From the NCBI RefSeq assembly GCF_900117455.1, contig NZ_FPHO01000002.1:620001-684000 (forward strand): a stretch of DNA of 64,000 nucleotides, written 5' to 3'. Below, piece after piece: positions 46,509-56,745 of this stretch. The stretch comes from Hyphomicrobium sp. CS1GBMeth3. Its GTDB lineage: Bacteria; Pseudomonadota; Alphaproteobacteria; Rhizobiales; Hyphomicrobiaceae. The position numbers and the translations under genes were made by a program. A model generated the notes under the pieces. That model saw only the letters and a list, made by a program, of their open reading frames with translations. It was not told the origin of the DNA and searched no databases. The stretch's first letter is position 1. Each line of letters starts with the position of its first letter.

Positions 46509-48125
46509 CTAGGTCTGCGGCTTCTCGCCCTTTGCCTTCTTCTGCTTCGGGGCAGATTGCTGCTGCTTCTGCTCCTCCTTAGGGTCGACGTAGCGCGGGA
46601 ACACGCCTTGCGGCTCGGGGATCGGCGTTCCCGGCACGAGGCGGCCAGCGGCGCCGAGCTTCGCGAACACGCGGCTCTCATCGTCACCCGGCAATATAAG
46701 ATCGAGCAGCTTGCCGGCCAGCTCCGGCATCGCCGGCTGCGCCAAAATGCCGAACTGGCGCACGATCTCGGCCGTCACATAGAGGATCGTCTCCATGCGC
46801 TTGGGATCGGTCTTCTTCTTCGCCCACGGCTCCTCGGCCGCAAAGTAGCGGTTGGCGTCGGCGATGACGCTCCATACGGCGTCGAGGTAGCGCGTGACGG
46901 CCTGCTTATCCATCACCGCGCGCGCTTCGGCGTAGAGCGCATCCGTCGCGTCGAGGATCGTCTTGTCCTCGGCCGTGAACTCGCCGGGCTCCGGTATCTT
47001 GCCGTCGCAGTTCTTGTAGATCATCGACAGCGAGCGCTGAGCCAGGTTGCCGAGGTTGTTGGCGAGATCGGCGTTGATGCGGTTGGCCAAAGCCTCGGGC
47101 GAATAATTGCCGTCCTGACCGAACATCACCTCGCGCAAAAGGAAGTAGCGCAGCTGATCGCGTCCGTAGGCTTTGACAAGGTCGAACGGATCGACGACGT
47201 TGCCGACCGATTTCGATATCTTCTCGCCTTTGTTGTTCACGTGCCCGTGCGAAAAGATGCGCTTCGGCAGCGCGAGCCCGGCTGACATCAAGAAGGCCGG
47301 CCAATAGACGGCGTGGTGGCGAATGATGTCCTTGCCGATGAGGTGCACGTTGGCCGGCCAGAAATCGGCACGTTCGCCTTTCGGAGTGTTGAGGAGACCG
47401 GTTGCGGTGACATAGTTCGTCAGCGCGTCGACCCACACATACATGACGTGGCCGGGCGCGTTCGGAACCGGGATGCCCCAATCCAGCGTCGTGCGCGAGA
47501 TCGAAAGGTCCTCGAGGCCGCTTTTGACGAAGCTTACAACCTCGTTCTTGCGCTCGGGCGGCAGGATGAAATCCGGGTCGGCCTCGTAGAGGGCGAGCAG
47601 CCGATCCTGATAAGCGGAAAGTCGAAAGAAGAACGTCTCCTCCTCCGTCCACTCGACGAGCGTGCCGTTCTCGGTCTCGTAGCGCTGGCCGTCGCGGACT
47701 TCCGTCTCGCTTTCCTTGTAGTAGGTCTCCTGGCGCGTCGAATACCAGCCGCCGTATTTCTTCGAGTAGATGTCGCCGGCCGCGTCCATGCGCCGCCAGA
47801 TCTCGGCGCACGCCTCGTAGTGGCGCTGCTCTGTCGTGCGGATAAAATCGTCGTTCGAGATCCCAAGCGCCTCCACCATCTCAACGAAGCGGGCGGCGTT
47901 GCGGTCGGCGAGCGCGCGAGGGCTCAAGCCTTCCTGAGCGGCCGTCTGCTTCATCTTGAGCCCGTGCTCGTCGGTGCCGGTCAGGAAGAACACGTTCTTA
48001 CCGTCGAGGCGCTCGAAGCGCGCGATGGCATCGGTGGCGATGGCCTCATAGGCATGCCCGATATGCGGCACGCCGTTAGGATAGGAGATGGCCGTGGTGA
48101 TGTAGAATTTCGTTCGGTCGCTCAT
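46509..48125 (-). CDS. metG: methionyl-tRNA synthetase
   Basis: 538 residues. HIGH at 21-24 ([13 protein letters not shown]) and KISKS ([13 protein letters not shown]) are intact. The zinc-knuckle cysteines of the E. coli type and the C-terminal tRNA-binding domain are absent, as usual for this shorter form. The tail is Gln/Lys-rich ([19 protein letters not shown]). It is followed closely by tatD. Confidence 0.97.
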   Translation of the reverse strand: MSDRTKFYITTAISYPNGVPHIGHAYEAIATDAIARFERLDGKNVFFLTGTDEHGLKMKQTAAQEGLSPRALADRNAARFVEMVEALGISNDDFIRTTEQRHYEACAEIWRRMDAAGDIYSKKYGGWYSTRQETYYKESETEVRDGQRYETENGTLVEWTEEETFFFRLSAYQDRLLALYEADPDFILPPERKNEVVSFVKSGLEDLSISRTTLDWGIPVPNAPGHVMYVWVDALTNYVTATGLLNTPKGERADFWPANVHLIGKDIIRHHAVYWPAFLMSAGLALPKRIFSHGHVNNKGEKISKSVGNVVDPFDLVKAYGRDQLRYFLLREVMFGQDGNYSPEALANRINADLANNLGNLAQRSLSMIYKNCDGKIPEPGEFTAEDKTILDATDALYAEARAVMDKQAVTRYLDAVWSVIADANRYFAAEEPWAKKKTDPKRMETILYVTAEIVRQFGILAQPAMPELAGKLLDLILPGDDESRVFAKLGAAGRLVPGTPIPEPQGVFPRYVDPKEEQKQQQSAPKQKKAKGEKPQT

Positions 48126-48259
48126 GTGACCTCGTGGACTATAAAATGACCAGGTTCAATCGCCGGATGCGCGTGGGGACAGATCCCATCACATTCGGAC
48201 GGCGTCGATCGGCTCTCTCATCAACCGGGTCATTCTCGAGCGAGCTTCCGAAAAATAGT

Positions 48260-49387
48260 TCAGGTGCGGGATGCCGCCTCCAGCCGGGAGAAGACATCCA
48301 GGATCAAGGCCTTACGGTCCAGGTTCAGGGCCGCGGTCTCGGCCTTGTCCGCGGCCACTCTTTCCCACAAGCCGGCCCAGGTGGCAAGCCGCGCCGGCCC
48401 GATCAGCCGAGCCGCCACTGCCACGTCGCTGGGCTGCCCCTCGCCGCGGGCCTCGGCGGCAACGAGATGGGCGATGGCACCCGTCAACAGCTCGAAGAAC
48501 AGCTCGTAGCGCTGGTCGGCCGCTTGGCCGGAGAGCTCGTCTCCGAGCGCGTGGACAGCTCCCCAGTCAACCGTTGGCAAGCCGTTCAAGATAGCGGAGA
48601 TGCGGTCGTGCAGGGCCAGACCTTTGGCGGCATGCAATGACAGCAGCCGGCGCACGCTGCCCTCCGCGAGGTGCGCCAATCGCTCCCAGTCGGACGGGAC
48701 TGGCGCGCCGCCGGCAACCTCGTCGCCGCTTTCTGCATAAGCCTGGGTCACCGCACGGCGTAGCGCCTCGTCGCCGAGCGGCGCCAGATCGAGCGTGCGC
48801 ACGCGCGAGCGGATGGTGACCAGCAGGCGGCCCGGCGCGGACGTTACGAGCAGGAAGATGGTGCGCGGCGGCGGCTCCTCGAGCGATTTCAGGAGCGCGT
48901 TGGCGGCGTTGACATTCAGCTCCTCGGCGCGGTCGACGACGACGACACGCCATGCATTGTCGCCCGCCGTGCGGCCGAGAAAGGCTTTCAGGCGCCGCAC
49001 CTCATCGACAGGGATCGTTGAGGGAAAACGCTTGGTCTTCGTGTCCCAGGCGCGGCGGATGACGAGCAGGCCAGGATGCGACAACGCGAGCACCTGGCGC
49101 GCGGCGCGCGCCTCGGGCGCGACGTCGAGCGTGTTGACGGCACGCTCGGAGGGATCGGCGAGGATATGGCGCGCCAAGCGATAGGCGAGCGTCGCCTTGC
49201 CGATGCCCTCAGGTCCAGCGATCAGCCAGCCGTGGTGCATGCGCCCCGATGCGAACGCTTCCCGTAGAGCGCGCTCAGCCTCCTCGTGGCCGTAAAGGTT
49301 GTGTGTCGCACGTGGATGCGGAAAGCCATCGAGGCGGTCGGCCTCGGGGAGCTCCTCGATTTCCTGCACTGCGGGCGCGCGGGCCAT
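48260..49387 (-). CDS. holB: DNA polymerase III subunit delta'
   Basis: 375 residues, AAA+ clamp-loader fold. GPEGIGKATLA is a P-loop with Ala at the Thr/Ser position, as expected in the non-hydrolysing delta' subunit. VVVDRAEELNVNAANALLKSLEEPP is the conserved Walker B/sensor region. It lies five bases after tmk. Confidence 0.93.
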   Translation of the reverse strand: MARAPAVQEIEELPEADRLDGFPHPRATHNLYGHEEAERALREAFASGRMHHGWLIAGPEGIGKATLAYRLARHILADPSERAVNTLDVAPEARAARQVLALSHPGLLVIRRAWDTKTKRFPSTIPVDEVRRLKAFLGRTAGDNAWRVVVVDRAEELNVNAANALLKSLEEPPPRTIFLLVTSAPGRLLVTIRSRVRTLDLAPLGDEALRRAVTQAYAESGDEVAGGAPVPSDWERLAHLAEGSVRRLLSLHAAKGLALHDRISAILNGLPTVDWGAVHALGDELSGQAADQRYELFFELLTGAIAHLVAAEARGEGQPSDVAVAARLIGPARLATWAGLWERVAADKAETAALNLDRKALILDVFSRLEAASRT

Positions 49388-49392
49388 TGCGG

Positions 49393-50016
49393 TCAGCCCT
49401 CGGCGAGGAGGCGTGTCTCGACGGCGCGCCAGACCTCGTCGCCGATCTCGTCGGGCTTCTTCGTGCCGTCGATGACGAGGCAGCGTTGGGGTTCGGCGCG
49501 GGCGATGTCACGGAAGGCCTGGCGCAGCCGCTCGTGGTACTCGCCGTCCGCGGCGTCGAAGCGCGAAAGGGCACCGCGCGCTTCCGTGCGCCGTTGCCCC
49601 TCGCCGATCGGTATGTCGAGGATCAACGTCAGGTCGGGAAACGTCGGCGCGACGCTCCCGGCCTCGACGGCCTCGATCAGCGACTGCGGCACGCCGGCGA
49701 GCACGCCCTGATAGACGCGGGTCGAATCTGCAAAGCGGTCCGAGACCACCCACGTCCCGTGCTCGAGCGCCGGGCGAATGACTTTGGCCACGTGCTCGGC
49801 GCGTGCGGCGGCGAACAGGAGCAACTCAGTCACGGGGTCCGGCTCGGCTTGGAGCACCACGTCGCGAATGGCCTCGCCTAGCGCCGTGCCGCCCGGCTCG
49901 CGGGTGATGACAGTCTCGATGCCGGCGCCGCGCAGGCGCTCTGCGAGCAGCGCCACCTGCGTGGACTTGCCCGCGCCCTCGCCGCCTTCGAAGGTGATGA
50001 ATTTTCCGCGCCTCAT
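49393..50016 (-). CDS. tmk: thymidylate kinase
   Basis: 207 residues from MRRGKFITFEGGEGAGKST, with the P-loop GGEGAGKST, the DRY-like SDRFADSTRVYQG and the LID region GEGQRRTEARG. It makes dTDP. A GTG twelve bases upstream is possible. dac-tmk-holB run in the same direction with short gaps. Confidence 0.96.
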   Translation of the reverse strand: MRRGKFITFEGGEGAGKSTQVALLAERLRGAGIETVITREPGGTALGEAIRDVVLQAEPDPVTELLLFAAARAEHVAKVIRPALEHGTWVVSDRFADSTRVYQGVLAGVPQSLIEAVEAGSVAPTFPDLTLILDIPIGEGQRRTEARGALSRFDAADGEYHERLRQAFRDIARAEPQRCLVIDGTKKPDEIGDEVWRAVETRLLAEG

Positions 50017-50085
50017 GGCGGCGGACACTAGAGGGAGATCGGGTGAGATGGAAGCGACCTGACGTTTCAGGCCTGCATAACGCCG

Positions 50086-51297
50086 CTAGCGGCTCAGCAT
50101 GGCGCGCACGTCCGGCAGCACGCGCAGCCCGAGGTGCAGGAGCGAATCCACCCCCTGCCAATAGAACGTCGCTTCGTCGACGTCGTTCTCGGCGTAAAGC
50201 GGGGTCTCGCTGACGGCGATCGGCTCGTTGCTGCCCGGCGCCGTGCTGGTGACGCGGAACATGGCAATCTGGTCGCCCTTCTTGACAGGCGGCTTGATCG
50301 GACCTTCGTAGACGATCTCGCCGCGGATCTTCTGGTTCACGGGAAATTTCGGCAGGATGACCTCAAGGTCGCCATCTCCCGTGAGCGGGACGTAGAGGTC
50401 CTGGCCACCCCAGATGCGCGCGTATCCGACCGCCTCGCCGGCATCGAACAGCTTGGCGGTGGCAACGCTCTTGGCGCCCCACTGAAGCATGCGGCGCGTC
50501 TCGTTCTGGCGCTCCTTTTCGTTCTCGAAGCCCATGACGACGCCGATCAGCCGGCGCCCGTCGGCGATCGCCGACACCACCATGCCGTAGCCCGCTTCGC
50601 GCGTGTGGCCCGTCTTCATGCCGTCGACACCTATGTCGGCCGAAAGCAGCGGATTGCGGTTGTAGAACTTGTGCCGGCGATACTGGAATTCGCGCTGGCT
50701 GAAGACTTTGTACTGGTCGGGGTAGTTCTTGATGATGTGGCGGGCGAGCATCGCCAGCTCGCGCGCCGTCATCAAGTGCTCGGGGTGCGGCAAGCCGGTG
50801 GGGTTACGGAACGTCGACTTCTCGAGCCCGATGCTGCGCGCTTCCGCTTCCATAATCTTGGCGAATGCGTCGACCGAGCCCGCCATGCCCTCCGCTACCG
50901 TGATCGCTGCGTCGTTGCCCGACTGTACGGCGATGCCCTGGATCAGCTCGCTGACTGGCGTCTTGTTGTGGATCGGGATGAACATGGCGGCGGTGCCCGA
51001 AGGCGCGCCGCCCGTGCGCCAGGCGTGCTCGCTGGTCTGAAACTCGTCCTCGGGCTTCAGCTTGCCGTCCTTCAGCGCCTTGAACAGCACGGCGAGCGTC
51101 ATCAGCTTGCTCATGCTCGCGGGCGACACAAGCTGGTCTGCAGCCTTCTGATAGATGATCGATCCCGAGTCGAAATCCATCAGGATGGCGTTGCGAGCCG
51201 TGGTCGAGAAGCCGCCCGACTGCTGCGCCACGGCGCGCCCGGCCCAGGCCGAGGCCAGGGCCAGCAGCACAGCGGCGACCGTCAGCGACCGTCTCAT
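50086..51297 (-). CDS. dacC: D-alanyl-D-alanine carboxypeptidase (PBP5/DacC family)
   Basis: 403 residues with a signal peptide (about 1-25, cut after AVAQ). The active-site motifs are Ser61-x-x-Lys64 (SPASMSKLM), Ser126-Gly-Asn128 and Lys228-Thr-Gly230. A C-terminal PBP5-type beta domain (about 285-375) and an amphipathic end (VDSLLHLGLRVLPDVRAML) tether it to the inner membrane. It trims the terminal D-Ala of peptidoglycan stems. An upstream ATG at 51360 would place residues before the signal peptide and is rejected. Confidence 0.93.
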   Translation of the reverse strand: MRRSLTVAAVLLALASAWAGRAVAQQSGGFSTTARNAILMDFDSGSIIYQKAADQLVSPASMSKLMTLAVLFKALKDGKLKPEDEFQTSEHAWRTGGAPSGTAAMFIPIHNKTPVSELIQGIAVQSGNDAAITVAEGMAGSVDAFAKIMEAEARSIGLEKSTFRNPTGLPHPEHLMTARELAMLARHIIKNYPDQYKVFSQREFQYRRHKFYNRNPLLSADIGVDGMKTGHTREAGYGMVVSAIADGRRLIGVVMGFENEKERQNETRRMLQWGAKSVATAKLFDAGEAVGYARIWGGQDLYVPLTGDGDLEVILPKFPVNQKIRGEIVYEGPIKPPVKKGDQIAMFRVTSTAPGSNEPIAVSETPLYAENDVDEATFYWQGVDSLLHLGLRVLPDVRAMLSR

Positions 51298-51392
51298 GGC
51301 GGAAATCCTCGCGCCGGAGGTAGGAAAAGCGTCGTTAACTATGGTACCGTCCCACAGCAAGTCAATGCCGGCCGTCCCTCTGGGTTCGGGAC

Positions 51393-52094
51393 CTATTGCG
51401 GATCGCTGGAAGAGGACGTCCAGTCCTTGGCGTGCATGTGGATGGCGCCGTTCTCGAAGGCGCGTGCGTCGTAGAACGGCAGCATGCGCTCGAAGCTCAC
51501 GGATACTGTCTTCGGCTCCTGGCTGCGCAGCCCGAGGGCCTCGATGCCGCCACCGCTCTCAGCCTGGGTGATCGTCAGCGTGAACTGGTAGGGGCCCACC
51601 TCGCGGATGATCTGATCCGGCTTCTCGCCGTCGCCGCGCGTGTAGAACAACACCGATTCCGTGCGGCTCGTGCGCCCGGCAAGCGGCAGCGGTGCAAAGC
51701 CCTGGTAGCTGCGGGTCCGTGTGCGCTCCATGGACCAGACGCCGAGCTCGGAGGCGTAGAAATGCTTGGTCTGGTTTGTGCGCGGATCGGTGACCGCCAG
51801 GTCTATGTGCAGCACCGTGCCCGTCTGCGCGCCCTCGTTCGAAAGCGTGACGGGTATCTGGATCATCTCGAAGTTGCTGTTGGTATAGGGCGCGGCGTAC
51901 GAAACGACGCGCGGCACGTAAACCCGCAGCTCCGGACTTTTCAGCGACGTTTCCCACAGGCTGTAGCCCGAAAACAGAACCGCCACGGCTGACAGGAGCG
52001 TTGCGCCGAGACCGCCGTTTGAGACGTGGCGCGCCGTGTCGGTCGTAATATCGGCGGCGTCGCGGGTGACATCACCCGTCCTGAAAAGTTTCAT
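51393..52094 (-). CDS. hypothetical membrane-anchored protein
   Basis: 233 residues. A soluble N-terminus (MKLFRTGDVTRDAADITT), one membrane helix at about 29-46 (GATLLSAVAVLFSGYSLWE) and an exported beta-rich part (residues 55-225, for example IQIPVTLSNEGAQTGTVLHI). Such folds resemble immunoglobulin-like domains, but I do not recognise the family. A strong GGGGGAGGG before the ATG supports the start. It precedes dacC with 95 bases between. Confidence 0.7.
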   Translation of the reverse strand: MKLFRTGDVTRDAADITTDTARHVSNGGLGATLLSAVAVLFSGYSLWETSLKSPELRVYVPRVVSYAAPYTNSNFEMIQIPVTLSNEGAQTGTVLHIDLAVTDPRTNQTKHFYASELGVWSMERTRTRSYQGFAPLPLAGRTSRTESVLFYTRGDGEKPDQIIREVGPYQFTLTITQAESGGGIEALGLRSQEPKTVSVSFERMLPFYDARAFENGAIHMHAKDWTSSSSDPQ

Positions 52095-52383
52095 TTTCCC
52101 TCCCCCAAGGCTGATCCGCACTGCGGCCAGGCCCTGCAAAAGGCCGTTCAATTCCGGCGAAGGTGTGGCTCACGGCTCTCTGGCCGGCGCAAGGGACTCC
52201 TCCACAGGGTGGGTAGGTTTCGGATCACCCTCTTGAGTAGGACGATTGGCTGCGCGTTCGGGGCGTTGCCCCCAAGCGGATTACTCACGTATCTTTCGCC
52301 CGGAAAATCAGAGCATTCCACCGATCGTTCCGCTCTCGCCCAGCGGAAAGAACAGAGTGGAAGCCACCCTCGGGGGAAACAAA

Positions 52384-54324
52384 ATGAAAACCAACAAGGT
52401 CTTCTCGGCCGATGAAGCCATCGCGCGTATCGGCAACGGCGATGTCATCGCAACCACGGGTTTCGTCCAGAGCTGCATCCCGGAGATGCTGCACGCTGCA
52501 CTCGAGAAGCGCTTCGTCGAGACCGGAAACCCACGTGACCTCACGCTCATCATGTGCGCCGGCGCGGGCGACAGTAAAGGGCTCGGCACCGGGCGCCTGC
52601 ATCACGAGGGCCTTCTGAAGCGCGTAATCGCGGCCAACTTCGGCCGCATGCCGAAAGTCGCGGAAGCGGCGCAGAACAACAAGATCCAGGGCTACAACCT
52701 GCCCCAGGGCGTCATCTCGAAGCTTTACCGCAGCTGCGCTTCCGGCAGCCCGGGACTATTCACGAAAGTCGGACTGCACACCTACGTCGATCCGCGTCTC
52801 GGCGGCGGCAAGGTCAACACCGTGACCAAGGAAGACCTCGTCAAGCTGGTCGAGGTCGATGGCAAGGAGTGGCTGTTCTACAAGGCCACGCCGATCAACG
52901 TGGCATTGATCCGCGCCACGAGCGCCGATCCGCTCGGCAACCTCAGCATGGAAAAGGAAGCGCTGACGCTCGATTGCCTGGCGCAGGCGATGGCCGCCCA
53001 CAACAATGGCGGTGTCGTCATTGCGCAGGTCGAGCGGCTTGTCGCGGACGGGTCGATCAAGCCGAAAGACGTCAAGGTGCCCGGCATTCTCGTCGATTGC
53101 GTGGTCGTCGCCGATCCGCCCGAGATGCATCGCATGAACTACGGCGTCGTCTATGATCCGGCGCTCGCGGGCGAAGTGCGTGTGACGGTCGACAGTCTGC
53201 CCTGCATGAAACTCGACGAGCGCAAGATCATCGCGCGCCGCGCAGCATTCGAGCTGCCGCCGAACGGCGTCATCAATCTCGGCGTGGGCGCGCCGGACGG
53301 CGTTGCCAACGTCGCCAACGAAGAGAAGGTCACACCCTACCTCGTGATGACGACGGAAGCCGGCGCCATCGGCGGCGTGCTGGCGGGCGGCTCGAGCTTC
53401 GGCTCCTCAGCGAACGCGCATTCGGTCATCGACCAGAATGAGATGTTCGACTTCTATCATGGCGGCGGCCTCGATCTCACCTGCCTCGGGATGGCGGAGT
53501 GCGACAGCCTCGGCAACGTCAACACCAGCAAGTTCGGCGGGAAGCTCAACGGCTGCGGCGGCTTCATCGACATTTCGCAGAACGCACGCGCGGTGGTGTT
53601 TGCAGGCACCTTTACGGCTGGCGGCCTCAAGGTTGCGGTCGAGGACGGCAAGCTCAAGATCGTCCAGGAAGGGCGCGCCAAGAAGTTCGTGAAGCAGGTG
53701 GAGCAGGTGACCTTCTCTGGCCAATACGCGGCGGAGAAGGGTCAGCCCGTCATCTACGTCACCGAGCGCTGTGTGTTCCAGCTCACCGACCACGGGCTCG
53801 AGCTGATCGAGGTGGCGCCCGGTATTGACATCGAGCGGGACATCCTTCCGCACATGGCGTTCAAACCGCACATCCACAGTCCGATCCAAATGAACCCGGC
53901 GCTGTTCCGCGACGCGCCCATGGGCCTGCTCGCGGATCTGTTGAACGAAGGACTCAGGGATCGCATCAGCTACGACGCAAAGCGCAACATTCTCTCGGTC
54001 AATCTCGAAGCCTGGAGCGTGCGCAAGAAGGCTGATGTCGTTGATCTGCAGAAGGCAATCTCTGAGGCCTGCATGGCTGCGGGAAAGCGCGTCAACGCCG
54101 TCGTCAATCAGAACGGCTGTCGGATCGCCGAAGACCTCTATGAGGCTTACGCCGACATGGTCGCGCACGTGAACAAAAACTACTACGCGAAGATGGCGCG
54201 CTACGCGACGAGTGCCCTCACGCGTCAGAAGCTGCAGGAGGCCCTGCGCCGCCGCGGGCTCGAGACGCGCGTCTACGAGAGCGCGGAGGACGCGCTCGCG
54301 GTGCTCGAGCAGGAACCGGCCTGA
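52384..54324 (+). CDS. fused alpha-beta acyl-CoA:acid CoA-transferase with extra C-terminal domain (propionate CoA-transferase-like)
   Basis: 646 residues. Residues 1-270 and 275-515 are the alpha and beta halves of a family I CoA-transferase fused in one chain. Glu325 in MTTEAGAIGGVLAGG is the expected catalytic glutamate. Residues 520-646 (YDAKRNILSVNLEAWSVR to YESAEDALAVLEQEPA) form an added alpha/beta domain that the usual 520-residue Pct/YdiF proteins lack. It swaps CoA between acyl-CoA and a free acid; the acid is unknown. ATG at 52384 after GGGGGAA. A strong terminator follows. Confidence 0.85.
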   Translation: MKTNKVFSADEAIARIGNGDVIATTGFVQSCIPEMLHAALEKRFVETGNPRDLTLIMCAGAGDSKGLGTGRLHHEGLLKRVIAANFGRMPKVAEAAQNNKIQGYNLPQGVISKLYRSCASGSPGLFTKVGLHTYVDPRLGGGKVNTVTKEDLVKLVEVDGKEWLFYKATPINVALIRATSADPLGNLSMEKEALTLDCLAQAMAAHNNGGVVIAQVERLVADGSIKPKDVKVPGILVDCVVVADPPEMHRMNYGVVYDPALAGEVRVTVDSLPCMKLDERKIIARRAAFELPPNGVINLGVGAPDGVANVANEEKVTPYLVMTTEAGAIGGVLAGGSSFGSSANAHSVIDQNEMFDFYHGGGLDLTCLGMAECDSLGNVNTSKFGGKLNGCGGFIDISQNARAVVFAGTFTAGGLKVAVEDGKLKIVQEGRAKKFVKQVEQVTFSGQYAAEKGQPVIYVTERCVFQLTDHGLELIEVAPGIDIERDILPHMAFKPHIHSPIQMNPALFRDAPMGLLADLLNEGLRDRISYDAKRNILSVNLEAWSVRKKADVVDLQKAISEACMAAGKRVNAVVNQNGCRIAEDLYEAYADMVAHVNKNYYAKMARYATSALTRQKLQEALRRRGLETRVYESAEDALAVLEQEPA

Positions 54325-54335
54325 TCGAATTTCCC

Positions 54336-54356
54336 AAATCCGGAGTTTCCGGATTT
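54336..54356 (+). terminator. hairpin after the CoA-transferase gene
   Basis: AAATCCGG (54336-54343) and CCGGATTT (54349-54356) form a perfect stem with a 5-base loop, without a T-run. It stands just in front of a stronger terminator and may protect the 3' end. Confidence 0.45.
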
Positions 54357-54366
54357 CCATCTGGCG

Positions 54367-54415
54367 AAACCGGCGGCGGTGTTGGGCTTCGGCCTCTCAT
54401 CCCGCCGGTTTTTTT
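54367..54415 (+). terminator. intrinsic terminator after the CoA-transferase gene
   Basis: AAACCGGCGG (54367-54376) pairs with CCGCCGGTTT (54402-54411) and runs into seven T in total. The next gene starts only 15 bases later, so that gene needs a promoter within or before this element, or depends on read-through. Confidence 0.85.
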
Positions 54416-54429
54416 CTTCGGCTTACCCT

Positions 54430-55368
54430 ATGCCAATGCGTGCTCACGGCCTGATCTGGTGCGCAACATTCGTCGTGCTCGACGCGGCGCAAGCGGTGCT
54501 GTTCGGCAGCTTCCTGCAACGTATGGACTCGCTTCTGCTCGGTCTCCTCGTCTTCGGGATGTCGTCGCTGGCGTGTCTCGCCTTCGTGGTTTGGCGCTCG
54601 GCGGACGAGGTGCGCGCCGCGCTCGCCGCGCCAAGGCTGCTCGCTCAGCTCAACATCTCGACGGCAACGGGATGGCTCGCCTACCTCGGCGCTCTCCAGC
54701 TCATCGAACCCGCGGTCGCCTTCACGATCTTCTCGGGTATCATTCCGGTGACGATCGTGGCGGCGCGCGTGTGGGGCGATGGAGCGGGAGCGCGGCTGCA
54801 CGGCTGGGAGGCCCGCGGGCTTGCCATCCTGGTGCTGGGTCTCGTGGTACTTGCGGTGTCGACGCTTGCAGGATTTTCCGGCTTCGTACGCGGTGGCGGC
54901 GTGGTGGCGCTCGTGGGACTCTCGCTTGCGGCGTTTTCCGGCGTTGCCATGAGCTGGATGCTGCTCGTCAGCTTCAAGCTGAACAGGATCGGCGTCAGCC
55001 CCGCCGGCGTGTTCGCCGCCCGCTTCCCGCTTTATCTACTGCTTGCGGTCGCGGGCTATCTCGTGGGCCTCGACAACAAAGGACCGGTGGCCGCCGACGA
55101 TATGATCGTGGCGGTCGCGCTCGGACTCGTCGTGCTGGCCTTTCCGATCTACGCCGTGCAACAGGCTGTCGCGCTCACCTCTGCGTTGACCGTTGGCGCG
55201 GCGACCGCCTTGATCCCCGTGGTCGTGCTCGCGTTGCAGATGCTCGAAGGCCGCGTCGCCTATTCCTCCGCTACGGCCATGGGTCTCGCGATCTACACCG
55301 TGGGGGCGGTCATCGCCGCGGCGGGGCGTGCGCGCACTGCTGCCTCTGCATCGGCCCACGCTCGTTAG
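54430..55368 (+). CDS. EamA/DMT-family transporter
   Basis: 312 residues, ten hydrophobic helices in two EamA halves (WCATFVVLDAAQAVLFGSFL to YTVGAVIAAAGRA). Substrate unknown. ATG at 54430 lies just outside the preceding terminator; the earlier in-frame ATG at 54379 falls inside the terminator stem and is rejected. It converges on the MocR gene with a 3-base gap. Confidence 0.82.
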   Translation: MPMRAHGLIWCATFVVLDAAQAVLFGSFLQRMDSLLLGLLVFGMSSLACLAFVVWRSADEVRAALAAPRLLAQLNISTATGWLAYLGALQLIEPAVAFTIFSGIIPVTIVAARVWGDGAGARLHGWEARGLAILVLGLVVLAVSTLAGFSGFVRGGGVVALVGLSLAAFSGVAMSWMLLVSFKLNRIGVSPAGVFAARFPLYLLLAVAGYLVGLDNKGPVAADDMIVAVALGLVVLAFPIYAVQQAVALTSALTVGAATALIPVVVLALQMLEGRVAYSSATAMGLAIYTVGAVIAAAGRARTAASASAHAR

Positions 55369-55371
55369 CGG

Positions 55372-56745
55372 TCAGACGACGATCTCGTTGGGGGCGCTCT
55401 GATCGAGCACCTCCGCGAGGATCTCGAGCGCCTTCGCGAGCTCCGTACGGCTGTGGGCTGCACCGAGGGCCAAGCGGATCGCGTTCGGCGGCGGCTGATC
55501 CGTCGCGAAGGCGTCGCTCGTCACCACGGCCAAGCCGCGGCCCTGGAGTTGCGCGGCGAAGCGGGCCGCGGGCCACCGGCCCGGTAGCGGCAGCCAGACG
55601 TGATGGCCGGCCGGATGCGCGGCGTAAGCGTGCTTGGCGAGCGCCGCGTGAGCAATCGTCTGGCGCGCCGCAGCCTCTGTGCGGATCGCGTCAACTATGG
55701 CGTTCGCGGTACCGTCGCGCATCCAGCGGACGGCGATCGCCGTCATCAGCGGCGCCGGCATCTGCAGCGTTGCGCGCAAGAGGCCGCAGAGTCTTTCGGC
55801 GGCGGTCTGGTCGGGCGCGACGACGAGCGACATGCGCAAGCCCGGCGCGATGCATTTCGACAGGCTGGCCGCGAGATAGGTCCGTTCCGGGATCAGGCTC
55901 GAAACCGGCGGCAGGCCGGGCGCGAGAAACGTGTAAGGATCGTCCTCGATCAGCGTCAGTCCACGGCGACGCACGACCGTCGCCACGCGCTTGCGCCGCT
56001 CGGCGCTCATGGTGGCTGTCGTCGGATTGTGCATGGTCGGCATAAGGAACACGATGTTCGCGTCTCCGGCCCGTGCTGCTTTGTCGAGCGCGGCGGGCAC
56101 GATGCCCTCGTCGTCCATCTCGACGCCGATCAAACGCACACCGACTGCCGCGGCGGCGGACTTGAAGCCGGGATAGGTGATCCGCTCGGTCAGCACGGTG
56201 CTGCCCGGCGCCGCGAGAGCCAACAGCAGAGCGAACAACGCCGACTGCGTGCCGGGCGTCACCAGAAGCCGCTGGGGCGCCACGTCGAGCGCGAGTTGCT
56301 CGTTGAGCCACGCGGCCGCGGCCTGCCGCTCGGTCGGCGTGCCGCCCGGCTGCTGATAGGTGAGATAGGCTGCGAGACCAGCGTCAGCACGCACATCGGA
56401 CAGCGCCTTGGCCAGCCGGACGTCGAGGTCGGCCTGCTGCGGTTGCGGCGGCAGGTTCATGGACAGATCGATGCCGGGCGATGCCGTCGTGCGCGCGCCG
56501 ATCGGGCGCCCTTTCACGAACGTGCCGCGCCCGACGGTCGCTTCTGTCAGTCCCTGGCGGTGGGCTTCCGCGTAGGCGCGCGTCACCGTCGTGAGGTCGA
56601 CGCCAAGCGCGTGCGCCAGCATGCGATGCGTCGGGAGCATCTGGCCCCGATGCAGGCGACCGGCGGCGATGTCCTCGGCCAGGGCGCCGACAATGCGCAA
56701 ATACAATGGCCCCTGGCGCTCATGAATTGTAGGTAGCCATTCCAT
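55372..56745 (-). CDS. MocR-type regulator: GntR winged helix fused to a PLP aminotransferase-like domain
   Basis: 457 residues. The N-terminal winged helix (GPLYLRIVGALAEDIAAGRL, GVDLTTVTRAYAEAHRQGL) is fused to a fold type I aminotransferase domain (about 95-455) with NPTTATMSAERRKRV, EDDPYTFLAP and the PLP lysine in SLSKCIAPGLRMS. MocR proteins use the enzyme-like part to sense PLP or amino compounds. Flanking exporter genes of the EamA type are likely targets. Two CCATACAA repeats lie at its start. Confidence 0.92.
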   Translation of the reverse strand: MEWLPTIHERQGPLYLRIVGALAEDIAAGRLHRGQMLPTHRMLAHALGVDLTTVTRAYAEAHRQGLTEATVGRGTFVKGRPIGARTTASPGIDLSMNLPPQPQQADLDVRLAKALSDVRADAGLAAYLTYQQPGGTPTERQAAAAWLNEQLALDVAPQRLLVTPGTQSALFALLLALAAPGSTVLTERITYPGFKSAAAAVGVRLIGVEMDDEGIVPAALDKAARAGDANIVFLMPTMHNPTTATMSAERRKRVATVVRRRGLTLIEDDPYTFLAPGLPPVSSLIPERTYLAASLSKCIAPGLRMSLVVAPDQTAAERLCGLLRATLQMPAPLMTAIAVRWMRDGTANAIVDAIRTEAAARQTIAHAALAKHAYAAHPAGHHVWLPLPGRWPAARFAAQLQGRGLAVVTSDAFATDQPPPNAIRLALGAAHSRTELAKALEILAEVLDQSAPNEIVV

